Of a stretch of DNA of 22,429 nucleotides, positions 10,127 through 18,200 are shown in pieces. A program made the position numbers and the translations under genes. Location: positions 1 to 22,429 of the forward strand of contig JBEGVK010000030.1 in the NCBI GenBank assembly GCA_041178405.1, given 5' to 3'. Below the pieces are notes generated by a model. It saw only the letters and a program-made list of their open reading frames with translations, was not told the origin of the DNA and searched no databases. This stretch comes from UBA668 sp041178405 (lineage in GTDB: Bacteria; Actinomycetota; Acidimicrobiia; Acidimicrobiales; Ilumatobacteraceae). Each line of letters starts with the position of its first letter. The stretch's first letter is position 1.

Positions 10127-10132
10127 AGTCTA
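10127..10132 (-). promoter_or_regulatory. Putative -10 element of gatCAB, overlapping the lgt stop codon
   Basis: TAGACT on the minus strand ends 8 nt before the gatC GTG; its first three bases are the lgt stop codon TAG. No convincing -35 was seen. Confidence 0.45.
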
Positions 10133-10939
10133 CGGCTGGGCTGCGGGCTGCGTCCGCAGCCGGTCGCGCAGCAGCACCGCCGCTGCGCCGACGAAGGCGA
10201 CGAGCGCGACCCATTGGTTGAGCCGCAGTCCGCCGGAGTCGCGGGCCGAGTCGATTCGCAGTTCCTCGATGAGGAAGCGGCCGACCGAGTAGCCCGCCAC
10301 GTACAGCGCCAGCAGCCGGCCGGATCGCAGTGTCCATATCCGCTCGACGGCGATGAGGGCGCCGCAGAGGAGGAGGTTCCAGAGCGACTCGTAGAGGAAC
10401 GTGGGGTGGAACAGCACATCGGGGATGTCGCGGTACACGCTCGGGATTCGCGACGGATCGATCTCGAGTCCCCACGGCAGCGTCGTGGGGCGGCCGAACA
10501 GCTCTTGGTTGAACCAGTTGCCCCAGCGGCCGATTGCCTGCGCCAGCGGAATCGCCGGCGCGACGGCGGTGAGCAGCGCGCCGACCGCCACCTGTCGGCG
10601 CCGCGCCGCATACGCACCCACGGCAATGCCCAGCGCGAGTCCACCCGGGATGCCGAGGCCTCCTTGCCAGATCTTCAGCCAGTCGCCGGGCCGCCGCCAC
10701 GGATCACTCGGATCGGTGATGATGTAGTAGGCGCGTGCGCCGATGATTCCCGCCACGACCCCCCACATGGCGATGCTGCTCATCTGCTCGCGTGTGCCGG
10801 CCCCCGCCGCCTCGAGCCGACGCCCGGCGAGCCACACTGCTGCGATCACGCCGATCGCGATCATGATGCCGTAGGCGTGCAGCTCGATGATCCAGAGGTC
10901 GATCGCATTCGACGACGGACTGGGAATCGATGCCACCAT
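10130..10939 (-). CDS. lgt: Prolipoprotein diacylglyceryl transferase
   Basis: Integral membrane enzyme that transfers diacylglycerol from phosphatidylglycerol to the lipobox cysteine, the first step of lipoprotein maturation. 269 residues with about seven hydrophobic segments, e.g. IMIAIGVIAAVWLAG and LLLCGALIAV. The Lgt signature GRWGNWFNQE is at 137-146, with QGGLGIPGGLALG preceding it and PTFLYESLWN and LYVAGYSVGRFLIE following. ATG at 10939 shares a base with the stop of the upstream hydrolase gene (TGATG); a GTG one codon inward is an alternative. It belongs with the ferredoxin-hydrolase-lgt set and ends 11 nt before gatC. Confidence 0.95.
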   Translation of the reverse strand: MVASIPSPSSNAIDLWIIELHAYGIMIAIGVIAAVWLAGRRLEAAGAGTREQMSSIAMWGVVAGIIGARAYYIITDPSDPWRRPGDWLKIWQGGLGIPGGLALGIAVGAYAARRRQVAVGALLTAVAPAIPLAQAIGRWGNWFNQELFGRPTTLPWGLEIDPSRIPSVYRDIPDVLFHPTFLYESLWNLLLCGALIAVERIWTLRSGRLLALYVAGYSVGRFLIEELRIDSARDSGGLRLNQWVALVAFVGAAAVLLRDRLRTQPAAQP

Positions 10940-11694
10940 CAAGCAGTCACCTTCGCAGCGAACTCGAGCGCCGAGGACACGACGAGGTCCCTGTCGTAGT
11001 CGAGCGTGGCCACGTGATAGCTGCGGTCGAGCGACACTCGCTGCACGGGTCCGCCGTACTGGGCGGCGAGGAAGTCGACCTGCGCTGGATCGACGACGTG
11101 GTCCTGCGGCGAGCCGAGCAGCAGCATCGGCATCGTCATTCGCGGGTACTCGGCGGATACGGGGGCCACGCCATCGACGAGCATCGAGATGAGCGGACGC
11201 AGCGGTGTGCCGTCGTACGCGGTCTCGGTGGAGTCGGGATCGGCGATGTCGCTGCCGATGCCCGGCATCACCTCGGTGCCGCCGTCGACCATGCCCTGCA
11301 GCATGTCGATCACCTCGGACGGCTGGGGCTGCGCCGCCGGATTGATGCACACCAGGCCAGCGACCTCGGGGTGGTCGGCGCCGACGCGCAGTGTGAGCGC
11401 GCCACCCATGCTGAGTCCGACGACGACGATCCTGTCGGCCCGCGCTGCGAGCGACCGGTAGGCGCGCTCGACCTCGCCCGCCCAGTCGGACCACCGGGTG
11501 GCGAGCATGTCGTCGACCGTGGTGCCGTGCCCGGGCAGCAGCGGCATCTCGACGTGCCAGCCCTCGGCGGCGAACGCATCGGCGATGATCCGCATGCTGC
11601 CGCAGTGGCCGGTGAAGCCGTGCACCACGAGCGCGCCGTGCGGGCCGCTGCCCACGTACGACATCGGATCAGCACCTGGAATTCGTGCAGTCAT
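10939..11694 (-). CDS. Alpha/beta hydrolase (carboxylesterase/monoacylglycerol lipase-like)
   Basis: A 251-residue cytosolic-looking hydrolase. The oxyanion-loop motif VVHGFTG is near residue 25. The nucleophile elbow GLSMGG at 93-98 gives Ser95. A probable acid is Asp198 in GSPQDHVVDP. The catalytic His227 sits in SYHVATLDYD, a C-terminal motif typical of Est30-like carboxylesterases and bacterial monoacylglycerol lipases. There is no signal peptide. The substrate is not determinable. The gene overlaps the upstream ferredoxin by 4 nt (ATGA) and lgt downstream by 1 nt. A link to lipid or lipoprotein processing through lgt is only suggested by context. Confidence 0.88.
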   Translation of the reverse strand: MTARIPGADPMSYVGSGPHGALVVHGFTGHCGSMRIIADAFAAEGWHVEMPLLPGHGTTVDDMLATRWSDWAGEVERAYRSLAARADRIVVVGLSMGGALTLRVGADHPEVAGLVCINPAAQPQPSEVIDMLQGMVDGGTEVMPGIGSDIADPDSTETAYDGTPLRPLISMLVDGVAPVSAEYPRMTMPMLLLGSPQDHVVDPAQVDFLAAQYGGPVQRVSLDRSYHVATLDYDRDLVVSSALEFAAKVTA

Positions 11695-11999
11695 GGCATC
11701 AGCCTTTCAGAGTCGGCGGTGTCCCACCACACCGCTGGATATCCCGTCTCCTCCCAGTCGGGGAAGGGATAGATGCAGTCCACCGGACAGGCAGGAAGGC
11801 ACTTGTCGCAGCCGCTGCACAGCTCGGGGATGATCACCACGTCGGGACCGTGGTTGAAGATGGCGCCGAACTGCGGCGGGCAGTGGCGAAGGCACGCATC
11901 GCAGTTGATGCACTCGAGCATCTCGATCCGCAGCGGCGGGTTCTTCCACTTCTCGTTGCGCGTGCGCAGGGCCATCCGATCGGCCCTCGTCGCTCCCAT
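11691..11999 (-). CDS. Ferredoxin, two [4Fe-4S] cluster type
   Basis: A 102-residue low-potential electron carrier. Two cysteine motifs are visible: CINCDACLRHCPP and CSGCDKCLPACPVDC, both of the CxxCxxCxxxCP form, which bind two [4Fe-4S] clusters. The C-terminal tail is rich in aromatic and acidic residues (WEETGYPAVWWDTADSERLMP, written here only as a short tail). ATG at 11999 is chosen because a -10-like TACACT ends exactly 6 nt upstream; Met9 is an alternative. The redox partner is unknown. A fused indolepyruvate ferredoxin oxidoreductase lies 3.3 kb away on the other strand and could be one, but that is speculation. The stop overlaps the hydrolase start. Confidence 0.92.
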   Translation of the reverse strand: MGATRADRMALRTRNEKWKNPPLRIEMLECINCDACLRHCPPQFGAIFNHGPDVVIIPELCSGCDKCLPACPVDCIYPFPDWEETGYPAVWWDTADSERLMP

Positions 12000-12005
12000 G
12001 CGGCG

Positions 12006-12011
12006 AGTGTA
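12006..12011 (-). promoter_or_regulatory. Putative -10 element of the ferredoxin operon (leaderless)
   Basis: TACACT on the minus strand fits TANNNT and ends 6 nt before the ferredoxin ATG, within the 27-bp gap after the HD-GYP gene. No Shine-Dalgarno sequence is present. Confidence 0.5.
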
Positions 12012-12026
12012 CGACGCTGGTCTGCG

Positions 12027-13751
12027 TCAGGCGGGCGGGTCGTCGATCTGGGTGGCGAGAGCCGGATCGCGCCGGATCATCACCCGGATGAAGGCATCGA
12101 CGACACGGGGATCGAACTCGGTGCCGCTTCCCCGGATGATGAGGTTGACGGCCTCGAGCACCGTCGTCGCCGGCTGGTACACGCGGTCGGTGACGAGCGA
12201 GTCGAACACGTCGGCCACTGCGACGATGCGGCCGGCGAGCGGGATGTCGTCGCCGCGCAGCCCGTGGGGATAGCCCGTGCCGTTCCAGCGCTCGTGGTGG
12301 CTCAGCGCCACCTCGCCGGCGAGGCGCATCACCGGCGAACTGGCACCACTGAGGATCTCGGCGCCACGCGTGGCATGGCTGCGCATCAGCACCAGCTCGT
12401 CGGGGTCGAGGCGGCCCGGCTTCAGCAGCACGCTCTCGGGAATCGCCACCTTGCCGACGTCGTGCAGACGCGCTGCCAGTGCTGCGCGCATGACGAACAC
12501 GTCGTTCTCGCCCATCTCAGTGGCGATCGACCCGACCAGTTCGCCCACTCGGGTGGGGTGCTCCGACACGGCAGCGCTGAATGTCTCGGCCATCATCGCC
12601 ATCTTCAGGAAGGCATCGACGATGTGTGCCTCGATCTCGTCGGTACGGGCCTGCACCATCTGCTCGAGCTCGCTGGTGCGGAGCCGCAGTATCTCGGCCT
12701 GCTGGCGCGCTGTCTCGGTGTCGTGCTGGATCTGCAGGGTCTTGATGCGCAGGTCGGTGCCACGGTTGAAGATCTGCTCGTTCACGGCAAACCGCGCCTC
12801 CTGGTGCTCGAGCGCCGTCTCGAAGCGTCCCATCTTCTTGTTCAGCGTCGCGAGCTTCGTGCGCAGGTCGAGCACGACCTCGGTCATGTCGTGCTCGGCG
12901 GCCATCTGGAGTGCCTCTCCCCAGTCGTGCAGCGCCTCGTCGCGCATGCCCTGCGCCTCGTGCAGGTCGCCGCGCGCGATCCGCACGGTGACGGCACTGC
13001 CCGGCGACAGGGCCTGCTTGCGCGCCTCGCGGTCGCGCAGCACCTCATCGGCCCGGTCGAGCGACGTCGTCGCCCGGTCGTGTGCCGAGAGTGCGACGTA
13101 GGCAATGGCCAGCCGGGCGAGGATCTCGGGCACGAACTCGGCGGCGTGGTCGACGGCAAGTGCCAGCGCCGACTCCCCGAGGCTGACGGCCAGCAGGTCC
13201 TCGCCGCGCTCGGCGCGCACCTTGGCCATGTTGGCGAGCGTGATGGCGTCGAGGTCGGGCCGGTCCTGGCCCTTGTTGGCCATCAGCGCCGCCTCGTAGG
13301 TGACCAGTGCCCGGTCGGTGTCGCGCAGGCTGTGCTGGATGACTGCCAGCGAGTTCAGCAGCATGCCCTCGCTCGCCCGCTCGCCCGTCGACCGGTACAG
13401 CTCGAGTGCGCCGATGGCCGAGGCGAGCGCCTCGCTGTAGTTGGCGGCGTGGTATTGCACTGCGGCGATCAGGTTCAGCGCCGAGACCGCGGTGAGCGTG
13501 GCCCCCACCTCGTGGGCCAGGTCGCGAGCCTCGAGGGCGATGGCGAACGCCTCGTTGCTCAGGCCGGTGGCGTACGACAATTCGGCGATTCGGTAGAGCG
13601 CCTCGGCCTCGCCCGCCCTGTCGCCGCCGGCACGGGCCAGTACGCGCGCCTGCTGCACCAGCGCACGGGCGCGGCCGATGTCGGAGACGGCGATGTCACG
13701 TGCCTCGGCGAGCAGCTGGTCGACGGAGGGCTCAGCCGTGCCGGGGGACAT
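12027..13751 (-). CDS. TPR-repeat HD-GYP domain signalling protein
   Basis: 574 residues in three parts. The N-terminal 300 or so residues are Ala/Leu-rich paired helices of tetratricopeptide type (e.g. GEAEALYRIAELSYATG, DLDAITLANMAKVRAERGE). A coiled-coil linker follows, containing the ARQQAEILRLRTSELEQMVQ stretch. The C-terminal domain is HD-GYP, with HDVGK (His430-Asp431), HHERWNGTGYP at 485-495, and GRIVAVADVFDSL. HD-GYP domains hydrolyse cyclic di-GMP or related nucleotides. The HD and GYP residues are retained, so activity is plausible, though Asn490 replaces the more usual Asp. There is no membrane segment or receiver domain, so input is probably protein-protein contact through the TPRs. 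The start at 13751 is preferred because CAGAAT ends 6 nt upstream; an in-frame ATG at 13769 is the alternative. Confidence 0.9.
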   Translation of the reverse strand: MSPGTAEPSVDQLLAEARDIAVSDIGRARALVQQARVLARAGGDRAGEAEALYRIAELSYATGLSNEAFAIALEARDLAHEVGATLTAVSALNLIAAVQYHAANYSEALASAIGALELYRSTGERASEGMLLNSLAVIQHSLRDTDRALVTYEAALMANKGQDRPDLDAITLANMAKVRAERGEDLLAVSLGESALALAVDHAAEFVPEILARLAIAYVALSAHDRATTSLDRADEVLRDREARKQALSPGSAVTVRIARGDLHEAQGMRDEALHDWGEALQMAAEHDMTEVVLDLRTKLATLNKKMGRFETALEHQEARFAVNEQIFNRGTDLRIKTLQIQHDTETARQQAEILRLRTSELEQMVQARTDEIEAHIVDAFLKMAMMAETFSAAVSEHPTRVGELVGSIATEMGENDVFVMRAALAARLHDVGKVAIPESVLLKPGRLDPDELVLMRSHATRGAEILSGASSPVMRLAGEVALSHHERWNGTGYPHGLRGDDIPLAGRIVAVADVFDSLVTDRVYQPATTVLEAVNLIIRGSGTEFDPRVVDAFIRVMIRRDPALATQIDDPPA

Positions 13752-13757
13752 GGGCGA

Positions 13758-13763
13758 ATTCTG
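13758..13763 (-). promoter_or_regulatory. Putative -10 element of the HD-GYP gene (leaderless)
   Basis: CAGAAT on the minus strand matches four of six TATAAT positions and ends 6 nt before the ATG at 13751. If correct, it excludes the upstream ATG at 13769, since transcription would begin downstream of it. Confidence 0.4.
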
Positions 13764-13830
13764 ACCCATGGGCTGTCTATCGGCACGGACATGCCGGCTC
13801 TGGAGGGATTTGCCGCTGGAGATGCGGCCG

Positions 13831-13836
13831 TATCGT
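13831..13836 (+). promoter_or_regulatory. Putative -10 element of the M48 protease gene (leaderless)
   Basis: TATCGT ends 6 nt before an in-frame GTG at 13843. TTGCCG lies 15 nt further upstream as a possible weak -35. No Shine-Dalgarno sequence precedes the GTG. Confidence 0.45.
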
Positions 13837-13842
13837 GGCCGT

Positions 13843-14745
13843 GTGGCCGCCCGACGGAATCTCGACTCGTCGGCGGTCGTCGCGCTCGCACCGCTCGTGG
13901 CGGTGGTGCCGGTGTGGCTGCTGGCGCTGCTCATCGTCTGGCTGCCGCTGCGCCTGGCGTGGGACGTCGCGTACGTCGAGCTGGCGCTGGGCTACCTCGC
14001 CGCCGTCGTGCTGCTGTTCTGGCGGCCGGTGCAGGTGTGGCTGCTGGCGCCGCTGCTGGGCGCCCGCTTCCCCTCCCGCGACCAGATGGCCCGGCTGGCG
14101 CCCGCCTGGCGGGCGGTGCTGCAGGCTGCCGATCTGCCGGCACGCCGCTACGTGCTGGCCGTGCTGCCGTCGCACGAACTGAACGCCTTCGCCTGCGGCG
14201 GCCATCTGGTGGTGGTCACCTCGTATGCGATCGAGAGCCTGCCGCGCGACGAGCTCAGCGGGGTGCTCGCCCACGAGCTGAGCCATCACCTCGGCCTGCA
14301 CACGGTGGCCCTCACGGTGATGCAGTGGCTCAGCCTGCCGGTGCTGCTGCTGGCGCGGCTCGGGTTCTTCCTCCAGAACGTGGCGACTGCCGCAACCTCG
14401 AGCTTCGGCGTGCGGTCGCCGCTCATCACGGCGCTCGGCCGTCTCCTCGCTGCCGCGCTCACCGCCGTGTCGTGGGTGCTGCTGGCGGGGCTCATCGTGA
14501 GCAACTCGATCGCCAACGTCGTCGGCAAGCGCGCCGAGTTCGAAGCTGATCGCCGCGCCATGGCGCTGGGCTTCGGCCGGCCGCTCGCCAACGCACTCCG
14601 CCGCGTGATCGACGAGGGCGGCGGCGGTCGGCCCACGACCTGGCGCGAGCGGCTGGAGGCCACCCATCCGCCGGCCCGGACACGCGTGACCCTGATCGAG
14701 GCTGCACGGTCGTATGGCGACCGCAACGGGTTCGACCCCTACTGA
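13843..14745 (+). CDS. M48 family membrane zinc metalloprotease (HtpX-like)
   Basis: A membrane protease of 300 residues. Zinc motif HELSH is at 144-148. The third ligand is Glu232 in EFEAD, the ExxxD pattern of M48. Four hydrophobic segments are evident: two before the active site (VVALAPLVAVVPVWLLALL; LALGYLAAVVLLFW) and two between it and the third ligand (MQWLSLPVLLLARLGFFL; LAAALTAVSWVLLAGLIV). It likely takes part in envelope protein quality control; substrates are unknown. The start is placed at GTG 13843, because TATCGT lies 6 nt upstream and the charged RRNLD stretch then directly precedes the first membrane helix. The open frame continues up to 13768. The gene is divergent from the HD-GYP gene, and its stop overlaps the stop of the next gene by 7 nt. 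Confidence 0.88.
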   Translation: MAARRNLDSSAVVALAPLVAVVPVWLLALLIVWLPLRLAWDVAYVELALGYLAAVVLLFWRPVQVWLLAPLLGARFPSRDQMARLAPAWRAVLQAADLPARRYVLAVLPSHELNAFACGGHLVVVTSYAIESLPRDELSGVLAHELSHHLGLHTVALTVMQWLSLPVLLLARLGFFLQNVATAATSSFGVRSPLITALGRLLAAALTAVSWVLLAGLIVSNSIANVVGKRAEFEADRRAMALGFGRPLANALRRVIDEGGGGRPTTWRERLEATHPPARTRVTLIEAARSYGDRNGFDPY

Positions 14746-15239
14746 TCGGCGATCGGCACCACGAGGGCGTCGAGCACCCGCACCAGGTCGTCGGGCGCCA
14801 GTTCGAGATCGAGACCGCGGCGGCCGCCGCTGACGAAGACGGTGTCGAACAGCACGCACGTCTCGTCGATCGCAGTGCGCAGCCGGCGCTTCTGCCCGAA
14901 CGGGCTGATGCCGCCCACGACGTAGCCGGTGAGCCGCTCGGCTGCGTCGGTGGGGCACATCTCGGCCCGCTTGGCGCCCATCGCTGCGGCGAGCGCCCGC
15001 AGCGACAGCTGGCCGCTCACCGGCACGATGCCCACCGCATGCTCGAGCGGACCGTGTGCCGTCAGCTGGGCGACGAGTGTCTTGAACACGCGCTCGGGTT
15101 CGACGCCGAGTGCGTCGGCCGCCACGAGCCCGTAGTTGCGCTCGCCCGGCTCGTGGTGGAACTCGTGCACGGCGAAGGGCACGCCAGCTGCCTCGAGCGC
15201 CACGATCGCCGGTGTCGAGCCTCGGCTGCGGTCCTTCAC
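14739..15239 (-). CDS. YbaK/EbsC-type aminoacyl-tRNA deacylase
   Basis: A 166-residue member of the YbaK/prolyl-tRNA editing-like family, which hydrolyses mischarged tRNA, classically Cys-tRNA(Pro). Features are TPAIVALEAAGVPFAVHEF at the N terminus, then RVFKTLVAQ with the conserved Lys, the glycine-containing LTGYVVGGISPFGQKRRL segment, and a terminal DDLVRVLDA helix. All agree in order and length with YbaK. The start is placed at GTG 15239, because CAGAAT ends 7 nt upstream; ATG 15248, three codons earlier, overlaps that hexamer and lacks a Shine-Dalgarno sequence, but remains possible. A very long open frame running on to 18452 is antisense to the oxidoreductase and is a high-GC shadow. 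Confidence 0.92.
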   Translation of the reverse strand: MKDRSRGSTPAIVALEAAGVPFAVHEFHHEPGERNYGLVAADALGVEPERVFKTLVAQLTAHGPLEHAVGIVPVSGQLSLRALAAAMGAKRAEMCPTDAAERLTGYVVGGISPFGQKRRLRTAIDETCVLFDTVFVSGGRRGLDLELAPDDLVRVLDALVVPIADQ

Positions 15240-15246
15240 GACCCGC

Positions 15247-15252
15247 ATTCTG
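15247..15252 (-). promoter_or_regulatory. Putative -10 element of the YbaK-type gene (leaderless)
   Basis: CAGAAT on the minus strand ends 7 nt before the GTG at 15239. The same hexamer precedes the HD-GYP gene. It lies 17 bp from the oppositely oriented -10 candidate of the oxidoreductase gene. Confidence 0.35.
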
Positions 15253-15269
15253 GCAAGGCCGCCTTCTGA

Positions 15270-15275
15270 CAAGAT
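15270..15275 (+). promoter_or_regulatory. Putative -10 element of the indolepyruvate oxidoreductase gene (leaderless)
   Basis: CAAGAT ends 6 nt before the ATG at 15282, with no Shine-Dalgarno sequence in between. It matches only three of six TATAAT positions, so support comes mainly from its position and the pattern in the window. Confidence 0.35.
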
Positions 15276-15281
15276 GACGCC

Positions 15282-18200
15282 ATGGCCGTGATCGATGGGT
15301 ACGAGCTCGACCACCGCTACCGGCTCGACGAGGGGCGCATATTCGCCAGCGGGTCGCAGGCCCTCGCCCGGCTCCCCTACGAGCAACTCCGCGCCGACCG
15401 CCGCGCCGGGCTCAACACGGCTGCCTACGTCACGGGCTACCCCGGCAGCCCCCTTGCCAACTTCGACCGCGACGTCACGGCCGCCGCAGCGCTCGCCCAG
15501 GCCGACGGACTGCCGCTGGTGTTCCAGCCGGCGATGAACGAAGAACTCGGTGCCACCGCCGTGATGGGCACGCAGTTGGTGGTCACCCTCGATGCGCGGC
15601 GCTACGACGGCGTACTCGGCATCTTCTACGCAAAGGCTCCTGGCCTCGACCGCGCCAGCGACGCCCTTCGTCATGCCGCCTTCGCCGGTGCGTCGGCCAC
15701 CGGTGGCGCAGTTGCGCTGGTGGGCGACGACCCGACGGCCAAGAGCAGCACGCTGCCCTCGTCGACCGGGGCCACCCTCGTCGACCTCAACATGCCGATC
15801 ATCCATCCCGGCGACGTGCAGGAGGCCATCGACCTCGGCCGCCACGCCGTGGCGATGTCGCGGGCGTGCGGACTGTGGGTGGGCGTGAAGATCGTCGAGA
15901 ACGTCGCCGACGGCACCGGCACCATCGAGGTGCACCCCGACCGCATCACTCCGGTCATCCCGACGATGGAAGTGAACGGCCGGGTGTGGGTACCGCAGCC
16001 CACCGGCCGCCTGCTCACCCCGTACACGCTCGACATCGAGCGCGAGTTCTACGAGGTGCGACTCGAGCTCGCCCGCCGCTACGGCGTCGACAACCGGCTC
16101 AACCACGTGGCGGTGCAGGGTCAGTCCGACTGGATCGGCATCATCGCCAGCGGCCACACCTACCACGAGACGCGCGAGGCCCTGCGCGTGCTCGGCCTGG
16201 CGGGCGACGACGACCTGCGCGCTGCCGGCATCCGCCTGTTCAAGGTGAGCCTGCCGATGCCCATCGACAGCGCCCAGGTGCGCGAGTTCGCTCGCGGACT
16301 CGACGAGGTGGTGGTGATCGAGGAGAAGACGCCCAACCTCGAGTGGTCGGTGAAGGACGCCCTGTTCGGCCGCCCCAACCACGCAATGGTGAGCGGCAAG
16401 CGCACGCCCGACGACCAGCCGCTGTTCCCCACTGCCGGCGGCCTCGATGCCGACAGCATCGCCCCGCGCCTGCGATCGCGACTCGAGCCGCGGCTCAGTG
16501 GTCGCCTTGCTCCGCCGCCGCCCGCACTGCGCCAACTGATTCCTCTGTCGGTGAACCGCTCGCCGTACTTCTGCTCGGGCTGCCCGCACAACTCGTCCAC
16601 CAAGGTGCCCGACGACACGCTCATCGGCGGTGGCATCGGCTGCCACAGCATGGTGATGCTGATGGAGCCGCATCAGGTGGGCAACGTGATCGGTCTCACG
16701 TCGATGGGCAACGAGGGAGCCCAGTGGTTCGGCATTGCACCGTTCGTCGATGCACCGCACCTCATCCAGAACCTCGGCGACGGCACGCTGTTCCACAGCG
16801 GCATGGCCGCCATCCGCGCCGCCATCGCCAACGGCGTCAACATCACCTACAAGATCCTCTACAACGGCGCCGTCTCGATGACCGGCGGCCAGGATCCGTT
16901 CGGCCAGCTCGACGTGCTGCCGCTGGCGCGGGTGCTGCTCGCCGAGGGCGTGCGCCGCGTCATCGTCACCACCGACGACCTGTCGAAGTACCGGCTGGCA
17001 GAGGTGCCGGCGGGCGTCACGGTGTGGGGCCGCAGCCGCCTCGTCGAGGCTCAGGAGGTGCTCGCCGCCGAGGACGGCTGCACCGTGCTGATCCACGACC
17101 AGCGCTGCGCTGCCGAGTTGCGCCGCGACCGCAAGCGCGGCCGGGCTGCAGCGCCGGGATTCCGCGTCGTCATCGACGAGCGGGTGTGCGAGGGGTGCGG
17201 CGACTGCGGCGACACGAGCAACTGCCTCTCGGTGCAGCCGGTCGACACGCCGTGGGGGCGCAAGACGCGCATCGACCAGGGCTCGTGCAACCTCGACATG
17301 TCGTGTCTCGACGGCGACTGCCCGAGCTTCATGACCGTCAGCGTCGACAAGCCCGATGTGTTCTCGCCGGTTGCCCCTCCCGAGCATCTCCCCTCGCCGC
17401 CGGCAACGATGCGCGACTGCACCATCCGCCTCGGCGGCATCGGTGGTACCGGCGTGGTGACGCTGAACCAGATCATCGGCACTGCCGCGATGATGCAGGG
17501 GTACCACGTGCGCGGCCTCGACCAGACCGGGCTGTCGCAGAAGGCCGGGCCTGTGGTCAGCGACCTGCGGCTCACCACCACCGAACCGAGTGCATCCAAC
17601 AAGGCCACCATTGCCTCGGTCGACGTGCTGCTGGCACTCGACCAACTGGTGGCCGGCAGCGACAGCGCACTGAAGGCAACCGACGCCTCGCGCACCACCG
17701 TGGTGGCCAACACCGCCGTAGTGCCCACCGGCTCGATGGTGGTGCACCCCGATCGTGCGTATCCAGCCGATGCGCTCGGCGACCGGCTCCGCACCCAGTC
17801 GCGCGACACCGTGCGCGTCGACGCACGACGCATCGCTGTTGCATTCCTCGGCGACGAGAGCACCACCAATGTGGTGGTCGCCGGCGTCGCCGTGCAGCTG
17901 GGGCTCGTGCCGGTTGATCCCGACCTGGTCGAGCAGGCCATCTCGCTGAACGGCGTCGCCGTGCGCAAGAACGTGGCGGCCTTCCGCTGGGGCCGGGCGT
18001 GGGCAGCCGACCCCGCTGCAGTCGAGGCCCAGCGCGACCGCGCCGAGGGCACACCAGAACCCGACCCGCGCCCGCTGCACCAGCGGCTGCACGACGACCT
18101 CGTCGGTTATGCATCCGCCTCGTACGCAGCGCGCTTCGATCGACTGGTCGAGGTGGCGGCCGCTGCTGGTGACGATCGCTTCACTGAGGCCGTGATGCGC

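Noticed and set aside
11685..14549. Plus-strand open frame of 954 codons
   Set aside because: It runs antisense to the ferredoxin, hydrolase and HD-GYP genes and then out of frame through the M48 gene; its composition is shadow-like (His/Arg/Gly/Val) and no domain is visible.
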